Source: Niebla homalea (taxonomy: Eukaryota > Ascomycota > Lecanoromycetes > Lecanorales > Ramalinaceae). Taken from it: a DNA stretch of 64,000 nt. The stretch is taken from positions 1,612,001 through 1,676,000 of the forward strand of contig JAHGAU010000006.1 in assembly GCA_019925105.1 (NCBI GenBank), in the 5' to 3' direction. Position 1 is the first letter of the stretch. Every line of letters starts with the position of its first letter. Below are positions 1-12,451 of the stretch, piece by piece. The position numbers and the translations under genes were made by a program. The notes beneath the pieces were generated by a model. The model made no database searches. It had not been told where the DNA came from and saw nothing but the letters and a program-made list of their open reading frames with translations.

Positions 1-350
1 GGCGGGACTTCAGGTCCCAGAGAGCGATATCAATACCTGCAAGGGCGGACATCAGGACGGGACCGCCGCGGTAGAAGCCCAGACGGTAACATGTCTGCCA
101 GATATGCTCAATTGCGCTAGATGCGGCATGAGCTCAGTGGATTACGATCTACGGATGGGTACTACGGTGCTTACTCTGCATCATAGCCTAGGATTCGTCC
201 TCTGAGGGCATCAAGACATCCTTCCACTGCTTGAGTGTGTCCTTCGAGCGTAGCTTCACCCCAGCCAACATTTCCTCCTTTGTCACATATTTTCACGAAG
301 AGCCATCGTGGTAGAACTCTGAAATGCTCTATGTTTGTTATTTTTGCCAT
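1..350 (-). CDS. D-galactonate dehydratase-type enolase-superfamily enzyme (5' part; cut by window edge)
   Basis: This is the N-terminal part of a mandelate racemase/enolase-superfamily sugar-acid dehydratase; that family removes water from an aldonate to give a 2-keto-3-deoxy acid. Exon 1 is 175-350 (ATG at 350-348) and exon 2 runs from 116 off the left edge, around a 58-nt intron (117-174, GTAAGC..CTAG). Readable motifs are [44 protein letters not shown] and [10 protein letters not shown], in the order found in bacterial DgoD. The barrel with the metal ligands and catalytic residues lies outside the window, so activity cannot be judged. The motifs do not resemble the LGD1/GaaB-type L-galactonate dehydratase of fungal pectin catabolism. 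The family is secure; the substrate is inferred from DgoD likeness. Confidence 0.85.
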
Positions 351-1403
351 GACTTTTTCAGCAATAGCAAAGTGAGCTCGGGATTATTTTTTTCGAGTAA
401 GGAGATGCTCATCAACTGTCTTCAGTACAAACTTGATCTTGGGTTGATATCAATATAAGGTAACGACGCATGAGTGCGCAAGCGCAAACCGAACCCAAAA
501 AATCTTGATGCAACAACAACAAATGGCAGGAACTTCAGTCATATCAACCGGTGCGAAAGCGCAGGACAGGAAAATTTCAAACAGCACCTGAGCGAGAAGA
601 TAAATTGCAAAGGACCATGATATTTATGCCTTGATAGCCGCCTGATCGTCAGCCTTTGCTATGCTGTTCCTGCGTCATACCTTCAACCCACCCAGAATAG
701 GCGACCTGATAACCTCTTTTCCCGACGATGAAAGCGTTTATGAGCTTGGGGCTTGCAGTCGAAGCTTCACCAATGGATCGAGAACGCGGAAGAGAGGAGA
801 AGCTGAAGCCATTGTAAGGTTGATACCTAGACGGTATACCCTGCCTCGGATAAGAAGAAGGATCGTTTGATCCAAGGCTTGAAAACCGATTACACGATGG
901 CCACCCAGGGGCGCTAAGAGCGGCTCTTCAGGTGCCTCGGGGTCCGCCTGGAAGTCAATTTAGACGTCAATTTTAGGGGGGCCAAGTACCAAGACCCCGC
1001 CACTCGGCGGATCGGCAATTGGTGCAGTCTAGAACCAGAAAGTGCAAAGGTATGGGCTGAGCAAGCTTGACATCAGCCTGATAGATGTGCTTGCATATCT
1101 GGTCGCCCTTTCAAGTATGCTGTAACGCATCAGCATAATCAGGAGTATAGTTGCCAGGCTTGCAAACAAATCCAATACACGATTACTCACCTGGCGCCAT
1201 TGTCTCTCAACAATCCCCCGGATCAGGAACATTGCTGTCAAACCTCAATTAATGCAGTACCTTTTGTCATCTTAGCCTGAAACAGAGCTCGTGGAACGGT
1301 CTAGGCTTGGACCTTCAGTGGCCATCCGTTGCAACACGTTGGTCGATAATTGTTGGGGCTTTTTATTCATAAAACCCCACATTGACTTACAACCACGGAC
1401 AAT
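351..1403. other. intergenic, divergent promoters
   Basis: About 1.05 kb between two divergently transcribed genes. Short ORFs here (for example 661-870 and 1029-1241) have no recognisable motifs and no conserved-frame support. I see no repeat, tRNA or transposon signature. Confidence 0.5.
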
Positions 1404-3448
1404 ATGCCCGAGTCGAGGAACAGCTTTCCAGTGAGCATTGCGGGACTCCCTTCTCGAATTCTCGCATCTTACTGATCCCTGTAAAGAGACGAGACCTGCA
1501 GCTCCATCCCACCAATGAAGCTTACCTTGACCAATTAGCCAGTGGTGTTCTCACGAGCCCTGTACCAGACCTAGCGTCCACCCTGACGACCCAGGCGGAG
1601 CAAGATGCCGAAGACGATAATCTGAGCTTCCTAAGAAGAGAAACCGATGCTGCCGAAGACGCTGAGCGTCCTGATAGTGCCTGGTGGCAGTCCAGCACCG
1701 AAAACCCGCCCGGAGCCGTTGGTGATGGGAGACGGAATAATACCTCCGCTACAGCTCGCCGATATACGCCTGATCAATTACGTGAGCTTAACGAACTAGA
1801 GGAACGTGCTCGGGAAATAATCCATCAGGAATACCGCCGTGGGAGTACCAGTATTTCTGATCCTGTGGAGGACGAGGTGACAGTGCAGCGTACTACAGGG
1901 CCCTCGGAACTTGGAGAGTCATCACCTTCTACGGAAGAAAGGAGCCTGAGGGAAAGGCTAAGAATCCGTCGATTGCGCGATCATTTCGCAATGCAGCCGT
2001 CAGAAGGATCTTCAAGACACCAAGAGTACGCTGAGGCCCCTCTTCGCCACCCGTCACGGTTCGTGGAAAATGGCATGGCTAGCTCGCCATCCTCAGGTGA
2101 ATCATCTCTGCGGACGACCGCATTACTTCAGGCCGTGAGGCGAAACACTACCATGTCGCGTGATACTCGGAATCACCTGCAAAGGTATATCCTCGATCGC
2201 GAGAGAGGCGACCACGAGACAGAAGAGGGAGATTCGCAAAGGACCAACTTCAACTCTCCACACCTTTCGCCAAGTCAGAGAAGACAGATGTACCGGGAAA
2301 GCGTAATGCGGACGGATCGTAGATTGGCCGAGCTTGATGCCCAGCAGCGGACACATGAGCTGGAAGAGCAAAATCGTGAGAATCAGCAACCTTCGAGACG
2401 AGTGCGAAGAATAGTTCGGCATGAGCTTCACCATGGATCAGCGCCCACGCCTACTACAAGTGGTCCCGCCGAAAATATTGTGAGGTATCTGGAATCACTG
2501 AATCTCTGCGAATCCAATGCGGAAAGACAGGATGCGGCGGAAGAGAATGGCCTGAGCCCGGAGGAGCTTTGTCCACATAATGTCGATGACTTTTTACTAG
2601 ACACGACCGTCATCTCCTCTCCACCCTCGAGCTCATATCTACAGGCTGGGAGTCAGTTGTGCGGGAAGCAGCATGGTATGCCCCCTAAAGATGTCGACAG
2701 AATGCTAAGGCCATTCATGTCATCATCCACCATAACAGGAATGCCTTCCAACATATCAGGAGTGCCCTCCACTCCGTGGCGCAACGCCGAGGCGCCGTCG
2801 GCTCTGAGTATGGACCCCGTGTACAGAGATATGTTACGTCTTCGAGAGGCCCATCGGATACCGGAAGATAAATGGCCTGTCAAAGTCACGATCCACAATG
2901 TTGATTACAGCAACATGTCACTGTCCGGCACGATGACGGCATTTGATGTCCCAGACAGGACATCAGCGACGAAGAAATCTCGAATTGTCACATACCTTGA
3001 AGGCGAAATCATTGATTTCAAGAAGCATACTCTGAGGACCAAGAATTTCCTGTCAGACTCTAGGATCGACGCGCATTACTGGCGAAAGTTGCCACCTTTC
3101 AATGTAATGACAGATGAAATGACAATGGCTAAGAGTCTGCTAAGCAAAGACTGGCTGGAGGAGTCTTTGATGCAGAAGTGGGTTTTGATGAGGTGGAAAG
3201 GTATGATTCAAGCTCCAGATTGTCTTGTTGAACCTATTACTGAAGGTCTGTTTGTAGAGAAACAATTTATCGCCCCTTTAGACTCACAATCTCAGCTTAC
3301 CATCAGCGGCTTCTACTATATTTCTATGAACAGATCCAATGGTGAGGTTGAGGGTTTGTACTACGACCCGAAAAGCACGCCCTATCAACACCTGTCCCTA
3401 AGACCGGACCAGAAGTCAAAGACATTCGCAGCTCGCGACTTCATGTAG
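1404..3448 (+). CDS. GID4/Vid24-domain protein with long disordered N-terminus
   Basis: This encodes a predicted 662-aa protein. The C-terminal ~180 residues (about 470-650) form a Vid24/GID4-type beta-barrel: LSGTMTAFDVPD, VTYLEGEIIDFKKHTLRT, DAHYWRKL, VLMRWKG and ISGFYYISMN follow the family order. GID4-class proteins are substrate receptors of the GID/CTLH ubiquitin ligase and bind N-terminal degrons; that role is inferred here. The open frame runs upstream of any in-frame ATG, so I place the start at 1404, followed by a 27-nt exon and a 56-nt intron (1431-1486, GTGAGC..AAAG, branch-like ACTGAT); exon 2 is 1487-3448. Residues 10-460 are Ser/Arg/Glu-rich and probably disordered. Yeast Gid4 is much shorter, so this may be a separate Pezizomycotina paralog. 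Confidence 0.8.
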
Positions 3449-3740
3449 CTGACAGGTCAGAGTTCGATTCTCTACACTGCACAGATCTGAGTTCTTGGAC
3501 GGTTGCGTTTTTCAATCTCGAACGTCTTAGAACCGAGTATGCACGTCGACTTCACCAAAAGAAGAATTTTCGCAAAACTCGCAGCCACGCACAGAGAGTC
3601 ATTGAAGCGGGTAGCAATACCATAAGATAACATTAACAGCCCTGCAATAGATATTCAACACAGTGCTTGAAAGGCAAGAGATCTCGATTGATGCTGCTTA
3701 GTGTTCTCACTTTCCTTCTTCTTCCACCAAGCTGTGTCCT

Positions 3741-4687
3741 TTACTCCTGAGGGTATTCCTCACCACCCTCTTGTTGCTGCTCAGCCATCCTGGCCTGTTC
3801 AGCTGCTTGCTGGGCAGCAACAGCCTTGGCACCATAGTCTTGACTCATAGGTTGGACCACGGTCTGCTCCTCCTTGGGCTCGATGATGGTCACGGAATCT
3901 GGCAATGACTTCTGTGGGCCAGACTTGCCCTCTGGGTCCGAACCACGCATGATCTTGACCTTGATACCCAGGACACCTTGTCTCAAAAGCACGTGGCGGG
4001 TTGCACTGTCAATGAAGTCTTTGGCAGGTTGACCTGAGTGAATCATGAAACCATCCTACGCGCCCATCGTCAGCAATGCATATTTCCTCGTAGCCCCACA
4101 TATCGTGGGGTCAAATCTTCAGAGTCATAGGGCCCTCACCGTGAATTTCATACTCTTCGCCCTTGCCGCCCTCAATTTCCCACTCACAACCACCTCGCAC
4201 CCTTTCGCCCCACTCTCCATAATGAACCTCAACACCCCATAGCAGGCCCTTCGCACGGCCAACCCGTTCAGCAGCTTGTAGCGCAAGCTCTCACACTGCG
4301 CCACGGCGCTCAACCCACGATTCTGCACCTTGGCTGCGTACAGCGAGACGGAGTTCTCGGGGAATTTGAAACGCTTCTGGATCAGGGAGGTGAGTTCCCG
4401 GATGCGGCGGCCTTGCTCGCCCAGGACTTCTTGGGTGTGGGTTGCTCGGATGACTATAATCGACACAATGAGCCATTCGCGTACCTACACTCTCGAATCC
4501 TATTGCTGCATAGGTGGGAGAAGGTCTTACTGATATCAGTGACAGTAGGTGTGACCCGGACCTCAACGCCGGAATACCCTTCCTCGGCCAGCTCGCGCTG
4601 GAAGAACTCGTTGAGTTCCGCGTAGAAGACGCCATCGGCGACGAACTTCCGACGCTTCGAGATGGCGGCGCCAGGCTGTGTAGTCAT
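3741..4687 (-). CDS. RPS3: 40S ribosomal protein S3 (uS3)
   Basis: This is a 261-aa small-subunit ribosomal protein, located at the mRNA entry channel of the 40S subunit. It has three exons: 4531-4687, 4140-4453 and 3741-4055, with introns of 77 nt (4454-4530) and 84 nt (4056-4139); exon lengths sum to 262 codons including stop. Nearly every segment is recognisable: [42 protein letters not shown] (KH loop), [53 protein letters not shown] and TIIEPKEEQ. The C-terminal tail is Gln/Ala/Glu-rich, as is usual in filamentous fungi. It is divergent from the myotubularin gene, 370 bp between start codons. Confidence 0.97.
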
Positions 4688-5057
4688 GATGGCAGTATGA
4701 TGATTGGGATAACCCGCACAAAACGAATTGTCTTGTGCTGTTGTGCGAATGGCCGAAGAGATAGCGGTTCTGTTTGAGAGCGGAGTAGTCAATGTGGGAG
4801 GGTTAGCGCGGTATTTAATACAAGCGAGGATGCCCGCTTATCGATAAGGCAGAGGTGGGGGAAGTTCCGCAGGGCTGATATTGGCTCTTTTGGAGCAAAA
4901 ATTGTCAATTGTTCAATGGAGGAGGAGTTGCTCGGCCGTACATGGCTTAATAGCGTCCCCTTGAAATAGGATTGGCTGCTGTCGAGCTCACTGATGACTT
5001 TGAGTTAATCGAGGAAACTGCCAGCTGCTCCACTTGTTGATTGAAAAAAGGGCCACG

Positions 5058-7534
5058 ATGGCGATGGAAAGAACGCGGATAGCGAAGGTATGGCATCTTT
5101 AACAGTAGCAGGAGATATCATGCTAACATCCCTTAGGTAGAGGAGGTGAAGCTTGTCCGCCGGGGGGAGCAGGTCGAGGGTAGCTTACATCTTACGCCAC
5201 ATCATCTTATATTCTCCCACGTCCCGCCATTCGCAACCTCGGAGCCCTTTCCCAAACCGAAGGAACTCTGGATCACCTACCCCATCATACAGAAATGTAC
5301 TCTTCGGCCGTCGCCGCCGGCATCCCACCTTCCATCTTCCGTGCGTCTTCAATGCCGTGACTTTACGTTTGTATGCTTTTGCTTTGACAGCGAACGGAAA
5401 GCGCGCGACGTTTACGACAGTATCCGAGCATGGACATGCAAACTTGGGCGAATAGAAAAGCTGTATGCCTTTACGTACCAGCCGCAAAGACCAGAGAAAG
5501 AGGTACATGGGTGGGAAGTGTATCATGCAAGGCGGGAGTGGAGCAGACTTGGCATCAGTGAGAAGGGAACGGACAAGGGTTGGAGGATATCAACGATCAA
5601 TACTGACTACTCTGTGGGTCTACTGGGCAAGCATTACGTGACTGCCCCCGCTGACTTCAACTCAGTTCTCCCCAACGTACCCCACACTCCTACCAGTCCC
5701 GTCCGCAATTTCCGACAATACTCTCAACTATGCCGTTAGGTATCGCTCTCGCGGTAGGCTACCAGTCCTGACTTACCTTCACCCCGTCAACAATTGCTCG
5801 ATTACAAGATGTGCACAGCCAATGGTCGGCGTTCGCCAGAATAGGAGCATCCAAGATGAGAAACTCATGTTATCCATATTCAACACCTCGACGGCAATTC
5901 CGGGCGCTTCTCCTCCACCGTCAAGGCCTCGAAGTCCTCAGTCTATGCGCTCAAGTGAGGGTGATTTCACGGAGCCGCCATCTGATCCACCACCCACGGA
6001 TGCCGAAGCGCTCGAGGACGAGATGATTGCTCAGACAGGTAGTGACTCCAAAACAGAGGAACCCAAAATTTACGGTGCTCAGCAGCACAATCTCATTGTA
6101 GACGCAAGACCGACTGTCAACGCTTTAGCGATGCAGGCTGTCGGTCTTGGATCCGAGAACATGGACAATTACAGATTTGCAACCAAGATATATCTTGGCA
6201 TCGATAACATTCACGTGATGCGAAATTCGCTGGACAAGGTAATTGAGACATTGAAGGACTCAGACCTAACACCACTACCTCCCAACAGAGAAGCTCTCGC
6301 CAAAAGTAATTGGCTGAAACATATTGGTGGCTTGCTAGATGGTGCCGGCATCATCGCCCGGCAAGTTGGCCTCCAGCATTCCCACGTCTTGATTCATTGT
6401 TCAGATGGTTGGGACCGCACAAGCCAGCTCAGCGGATTGAGCCAACTTTGCCTGGACCCTTACTACCGAACTTTGGAAGGTTTCATCGTCCTAGTAGAGA
6501 AGGACTGGCTATCATTCGGCCACCAATTCGCCCATCGATCCGGGTTTCTCTCCAGTGAGAAATGGTTCAACATCGAAAACGAACGGATCGGCGGGAGCGA
6601 CCTCCCCGGCAAACCCAGTCTTGTCAACCAAACCAGCGGAGCAGGTCACGCCCTCGAGAATGCTCTCCTTAGCGCCAAGGGCTTCTTCAACAAAGACAAC
6701 AACAGCCGTGACTCCATCAACGCTGACTCAGACGGCGAACTCCAATCCATGGATATCAGCGGCTCCGCCTCACCCCGTAAAGGTTCCTCCAACCACACCA
6801 AAAAGGGCTCCAAGGACGGTGATAAATCCACCACCAAAGTCAAGGAAACCTCCCCCGTCTTCCACCAATTCCTCGACGCTACCTACCAACTCCTCCTGCA
6901 ACATCCCCACCGATTCGAGTTCAACGAGCGTTTCCTCCGGAGGCTATTATACCACCTCTATTCCTGCCAATACGGCACTTTCCTCTACAACAACGAAAAG
7001 GAACGCGTAGACGCCCGCGTGGCGCAGCGCACGAATAGCGTGTGGGATTACTTCCTGGCGAGGAGGCAGATGTTCCTGAATGAGCGGTATGATGGGACTA
7101 TTGATGACCATGTCCGCGGCAAAGAGCGGTTGATCTTGCCCGCGAGTAATGGCTTGAGATGGTGGTTCGAACTGTTTGGGAGGACGGATCAGGAGATGAA
7201 CGGGCCGGTCAGGGTGGGTGCGTTGGTTAATGGGGTGGGAGCGCCAGTGAGTGAGGCGAGAAGACCCGTGATTGCTGGTACGAATGGATCCGCGGCGACT
7301 GCACCAGCTGCTGTGGCTGAGCCTTCGGTCTTGACGGGCGTTGAGACCGCAGATGACGCTATCGGCGCGGGAGCTCCCGCTAATACCCTCTCCAACGGAC
7401 ATGATCAGACTGGCGTGGCTAAGCTCGCTGCTGGGCTGGGAGATCTGGGCGTCGGTGCCGAGGATGGCAATGATGACGAGGGCAACAGCGCGCCCAAGGA
7501 GCTGAAACGTGCCATGGAAGTGGAGATGCAGTAA
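5058..7534 (+). CDS. myotubularin-family phosphoinositide 3-phosphatase
   Basis: This encodes a 791-aa myotubularin, a class that removes the D3 phosphate from PI3P and PI(3,5)P2 and acts in endosome, vacuole and autophagy traffic; yeast Ymr1 is the counterpart. Exons are 5058-5087 (30 nt, MAMERTRIAK), 5137-5613 and 5666-7534; introns of 49 and 52 nt have branch sites TGCTAAC and GCTGAC. A PH-GRAM-like domain occupies roughly residues 10-150. The active-site loop HCSDGWDRT (CX5R, Cys ~414) is intact, preceded by SRGRLPVLTYLHPVN and NRSIQDEKL and followed by LVEKDWLSFGHQFAHR, so it should be catalytically competent. A low-complexity Ser/Lys insert lies near 470-560 and the Ala/Gly-rich tail lacks a FYVE domain. 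Confidence 0.93.
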
Positions 7535-7590
7535 AACATGCAAAAACATAGTCGACCATGGCTCGAGCACTTTTTCCCACGGAGGAGATG

Positions 7591-8200
7591 TATAGATGCG
7601 TTTGTGTAGCGAAGCATAGCGCTTAAGGACAATTCAGATCCTACTGATACGGGTATATGGATCCACTGTATGTATAACATTACTCACACCCTTATCACTC
7701 GCCTTCTGCCCGACGATTCAATCGATAGATAAGCCTTGTATAAAGCAGACTTCAGAGCCCCCAGCGCCATAAGCAAACCCTTATTGGACCGTGATGGCAC
7801 GCCCCCCTTAAAATGGGAAGTGAAGCCTGCTCGCAGTGAAAATGGTACACTCATCCACTCCGACTGACGATGTTATCGACCGCTATTTTCACAGAAAAGA
7901 CGTATAGATACGTTTGTGTAGCGAAGCATAGCGCTTAAGCACGATTCAGATCTTACTCATACGGGTATATGAATCCACTATATTTATAACATTACACACC
8001 CTTATTACTCAACCTCTGCCCGACGATGCAATCGATAGATAAGCCTTATATAAAGCAGACTTACGAGGTCTCAGCGCTACAAACATAACCACACCTATTG
8101 AACCGTGATGGCACGCATCTCGAGGGGGAAAGGAGAAACCCTCTTGCAGTGAAAATGGTACACTCATCTAGTTGCTTGATGGATGGTATCGACCGCTGTA
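7591..8200. repeat. tandem duplication, ~312-bp period
   Basis: Two diverged copies lie head to tail just 3' of the myotubularin gene. Copy 1 is about 7591-7885 and copy 2 about 7903-8200. Shared blocks in the same order include TTTGTGTAGCGAAGCATAGC, CGGGTATATG, CAATCGATAGATAAGCCTT, AAAGCAGACTT, CCGTGATGGCACGC, CAGTGAAAATGGTACACTCA and TATCGACCGCT. Offsets between copies stay at 312-314 bp throughout, which indicates a single duplication with substitutions rather than scattered repeats. Copy 1 probably includes 3' UTR of the upstream gene. No coding frame is conserved between the copies. Confidence 0.8.
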
Positions 8201-9188
8201 GTTTCATGTAGGAGAATGCCCGTTTGTACGGACTGCAGTGAAAGCAAGCAAGCAAGCAATGCTGTTCAAGAGGTGGACCGTTCCGATATGCAGGAGGTAG
8301 GTGGCACTGGGTATGTATTCTTGGATCGATGATGTGGTAATATACCCTCAATCGACCAACCGATCGCTTCCGGGGCCGGAGAGCCGCGTTGTGCCTATCC
8401 ATGATATTCGGGGATCGTGATGGTTCATTGTCGTGGCGTGGAGGAGTTCGATGGCATGCCCGAAAGGGGGGCGCGGAGCATGGAAGTGGGTGGGGTCGTC
8501 ATGTAAGGGGAAAGGGGTTGAGGGGAGAGGGTAGGAGTACCCGGGGGGGGGCGAGCGGATGGATGGGTGGAGGTTTGGGAACATCGTTGTGGGTTTTTTC
8601 GCATGTTTGTATGATGAAAATATAGCGCTTTACGCTATCAGGGAGTTCGTATGGCATTGGTACATACATTGCACGCACGCCATTCGACCACGAGATGGGA
8701 GATCAGGCGTATGAGACAACAGAGTTGGAGAGTTTGATTTATGAATTGTCATTATTTAGGAATGCATTCGACGCGTAGAAGGTCCCTGTTGCGGACGCTT
8801 CAGCTCAAGGCTGGGAACTGAATTTTGAGTATACTAGGTAACGACTGAATAGCATTAATGAATAAGATGCTGGATCACCAGAAATGGTGATGTTTGGCGC
8901 TGAAGACCTCGACTTAGCCTTGGTACTCTCGTAGATGTGGATGAAATGATGCCTTTCCAGTATCAAGATGCAAGAGCCCTATTTCTCAGCCCCACGATTG
9001 GGCTAGGGTTGTGAGAATTTTGCGGTCTTTGGTGCATGCTGCTTTCTTTGATTGATGGAGATGGAGAAATCATGGCTTTGCTCATGCTAAGGTGCCGCAT
9101 GTGAAGGTCCCTCACTTTCGCTGTTTGTATCTGCGCATGTAAGCTTCACATTTGATACCCTGTGTAACGAGGAGCAGCATGCGTCATC
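8201..9188. other. intergenic
   Basis: No gene seen. There is a G-rich stretch at about 8460-8585, including a run of nine or more G. The rest is unremarkable sequence leading to the 3' end of the minus-strand C2H2/WD40 gene. Confidence 0.5.
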
Positions 9189-12090
9189 TCACCTCCAAAC
9201 TCTCACCGTCCCGTCAAGACTGGCTGTTGCGAAAAGGTCCACCGTAGGGTGTGTGTCTATGCCCATGACTAGGTGGAACGGCGTCAACAGTGTGTATGTA
9301 TCAACAAGGCTGCTTTACATTCTTACCATCGTCCGTATGGCCTGCAAGGTGAAACAAAGCCTGTCCGGTTTGGGCATTCCAGGCCACGACCATGCCGCCG
9401 TAACTGCCACTCAGAATAACCGAATCATTTTGGAAAGACGTTGCCGTTACGACATAATCCTTATCAAATGGTCAGCATTGATCGTCAAGCTTAGGGCGAA
9501 ACAGCGGAGATGTCACCTTATGCCCACGAAATGTCCTCAAGACTTCTCCAGTCTGATGATTCCACAGCTTGATTGTTTTATCAAGACTTCCTGTAATCAG
9601 AGACTGGCCATCTAATGTGAATTTTGTAGATTCTACGATTCCAGTGTGCCCATCAGCCCCTCCCAGTGTTCTCAGCAGAGGACCATTCATGCTGAAAATC
9701 GCGATCGTATTGTCCAGCAAACCGACAGCCAGGTATTGCCTGTCTGGGGATATATCAACAGAAGAAGCTTGGTCTGGGCAGGCCAGTGTCAAGAGCAATT
9801 CTCCGTCAGCGATGCGCCATACACGCGTAGTTAGATCATCGCTGCAAGAGATGATCATTGTATCATCAGGACTAATCGTGACTCCGGAAACATAATCTTC
9901 ATGTCCAACATAGTTCCTCAGCAAGATGCATTTGCTTATGTCGTAGAGCTTTGAATGATGTGTGAGATTCCTCTATTCGGATTTTGGAGAAGGCAGAAGT
10001 GACTCACCCGCACCAATTCATCTCCCCAACAGGTTATCAGATATTTCTCGTCAGAGCCGAAGCACAAACTTTGCACATAGTTTGTTGGATCCTTATTGAC
10101 GCTTTCATGCTCAAATCTTGTAATTTCTTCGCCGTTTTCGGATCCATAAACGATCGCAACACGTTCGGCGGCAATGGCCATGTATTTGCCTGATTTTGAG
10201 TATGCCACACAGTCCACCTCACTTTCTTGGTCTGCTTGCCATACAAGCTCAATATCTATCATCCGTGGAATATTTGGATTGAAAATAGCATACCAGCCCC
10301 CATCCTCAGGTAGATCTCGCTTGTCTTTTGATACCTGGTAGCGATCCAGGTCCTCAAGATAGTTTCCAACGTTGTTGAAATCAACGCCATACACTTGAGG
10401 TTTGGTATTGTGAAAATCCGTATCGGAAAATGAGAGCTTCTCTACATCATCCAATTCACCATGACCCGATGGAGCAATTACTGCAGCAGAATCTTCCTCA
10501 CCTGACCCAGTATCCTCCTCTAGACCTGTTGATCTAGGCAAGGCAAAAAGGGCGAGCTGTTGCAGGTGAACGGCCACGTGTTCATTGGTCGCTGCTTTTT
10601 CAGGGCAAATGGGACATTTTCTTGTATCAGCCACAGCAGTTGTTACCGACTCGATGGTCTCTGATTGAGGACCTTGTGTTCCTCCTTGATGATGGTGATC
10701 CATGTGCTCTCGCCATTCACTTTCCGAATACCATGTTTCTTCAAGATGTTCTGGACATTTTCGTCCTGTTCTATGGCTACGTTCTTCATGGGCAACCCAT
10801 TGTTTGAAGGTATCGTATTGCTGATCGCCGTCTTTGCAATCCTGGTACGTGCAGATATACGGTCGTAGATCTCTCAAAACATGATCCCTTTGCAATGCGA
10901 AATCAGTCTGTGTGACCGTGAACTGTCGATTGAACTTACTTCCATGCCTGAGCACGAGCTATGCTTCTGGAACATAGAATATGGCAATATGGGCATTCAA
11001 ATTCTCTCTCTCCTCCGAGCTTTTTCGGAAGCTCAGGGATGTCAACAGAGTATTCAGGTTGCTTGGACAGCCTTACGTAGGTCGAGGTCGATACAACGGA
11101 TCTAGTGTCCTCTAAATTGATTTGTGCACCATCAACTCGTGTTGCTGACGAAGGAATCGATAGTGCAGCTACATCGTATGAAGGCTCAGCTCTCAGCAGT
11201 TCGCCCGGTACCGCTCTAGTCTTTGCAGGGTTTGAAGGTCTTATCAGTTCGAATCGACTGGCGTCTTTCGAAGCAATCTCGACTTTGATTCTATGAGAAC
11301 GCCATTGTTTGAACTGCTGTCTCCGTCGAGTGATAGACTTGGCTAAACGATTGACCAAAAACTTATCTGCCGGTTTCTGAGTTGCTTCTGCGTTGTATTT
11401 GAGGAAAACCTCTTCAACGTGCTTGAAATCAAAATCAGAAAACGCTTCAATGAGGTCGACGCCAGTTTCCCCATCGATCTGCTGGTAATTCCGCGCTTTC
11501 GTGAAACCAATCCTGGTAGCGGGATTTCGAATCTTATAGCCGAGACGGTACAGCCGGTCTATAGTTCTACTGGCATTTGATAGGGCAGTCGCAGCGAGGG
11601 GTTCTTCATCGTAAGTGTCAAAGTCTTCTGAGTCCGAATCCGCATAATCCTCGTTGTCACTGATGTCGCTGTCCGCGGACTTGCCCACGTCTTCCTTCAA
11701 GGCTTGCAAGACTACTCAAGCATAAGCCTAACGTGCAATAGGATGAATGAGACTCAATGGTAACCTACTAATGCCCAGATAATTCTCAAGGTCATAAAGC
11801 GCTTTCTGAGTATACTGATATACCGATGGAGCATCACCGAGTCTGTACTCTAAAGAGCTGTGGCCAGTAGCATAGAGACCAAGATTAGTCGCCCAAAGAG
11901 CGAATCGCTGGCATTCGTTCTCCATGGATGATACATATGTAGTCGCTTCACTTTGTGACGATGTAAACACTGTCAAAGCAGAGAAATTGTCGCGAACTCT
12001 TGATCCAATTGCCACAAGCTGCTCCGGATGCTCCGAAGCCACAGAGCGTGATTCTTGATTAGACATACGGCCTGATGAGGCTTCAAGCAT
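9189..12090 (-). CDS. C2H2 zinc-finger protein fused to a Tup1-like WD40 propeller
   Basis: This six-exon gene encodes 872 aa: exons 11769-12090, 10940-11711, 10008-10887, 9517-9948, 9327-9459 and 9189-9268; introns of 57, 52, 59, 57 and 58 nt, all GT..AG, reading frame closed throughout. The N-terminus (~1-340) matches a common fungal module, with RFALWATNLGLYATGHSSLEYRL and LVNRLAKSITRRRQQFKQW. Next come Cys/His fingers (FECPYCHILC..HVLRDLRPYICTYQDC, then KCPICPEKA). Residues ~550-872 resemble the Tup1/RcoA corepressor propeller: YLEDLD, WYAIFNPNIPRMIDIEL, TNYVQSLCF, DGQSLITGSLDKTIKLWN, FRGHKDYV and a final FATASLDGTVRVW. Tup1's own N-terminal Ssn6-binding helix is absent. The start could also be the ATG at 12066. 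A DNA-binding or repressor role is inference. Confidence 0.85.
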
Positions 12091-12451
12091 TGTGATTCTT
12101 TGGGCCAAGGTGCGTCTGCTTCATGCAACATTAAAGGCCTCCAGAGCTCAATTCGGTAGTACAGTTGCTCTGGTGGTCTCGTGTCTAAGGGGCTGTCTAT
12201 GGAGTCGGCGCTCTGAAACACATCTTTGAGTTGTGAATTGCCTAGCTTCCGGATCGACTTGGATCCATGTCTTCGGACACAAGGTAGGTAAGCGAAGCAT
12301 GAGGGAGGAGAAGGTCTGGATCACATAATCTGCACATCAGGCTGAGCTGCCCCGCCATGCAAGGCTAGGGCGACATTATCTCTGCATGACATGAAAATTA
12401 TCCAGTCTCGAACACAACGTTTCGAAGGTATACCGCCAGATCCATTATGAA
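12091..12451. promoter_or_regulatory. bidirectional intergenic promoter region
   Basis: A 361-bp gap separates the divergent starts of the C2H2/WD40 gene (12090, -) and the 578-aa gene (12452, +), so the two probably share regulatory DNA. An ATG-initiated frame at 12221 on the minus strand would be out of frame with the main exon and is not included. No specific operator is identifiable. Confidence 0.4.

Noticed and set aside
3455..3480. GAGTTCGATTCTCTAC, resembling a tRNA T-arm/B-box
   Set aside because: It lies just after the GID4-like stop codon; there is no A-box at a suitable distance and no acceptor stem pairing.
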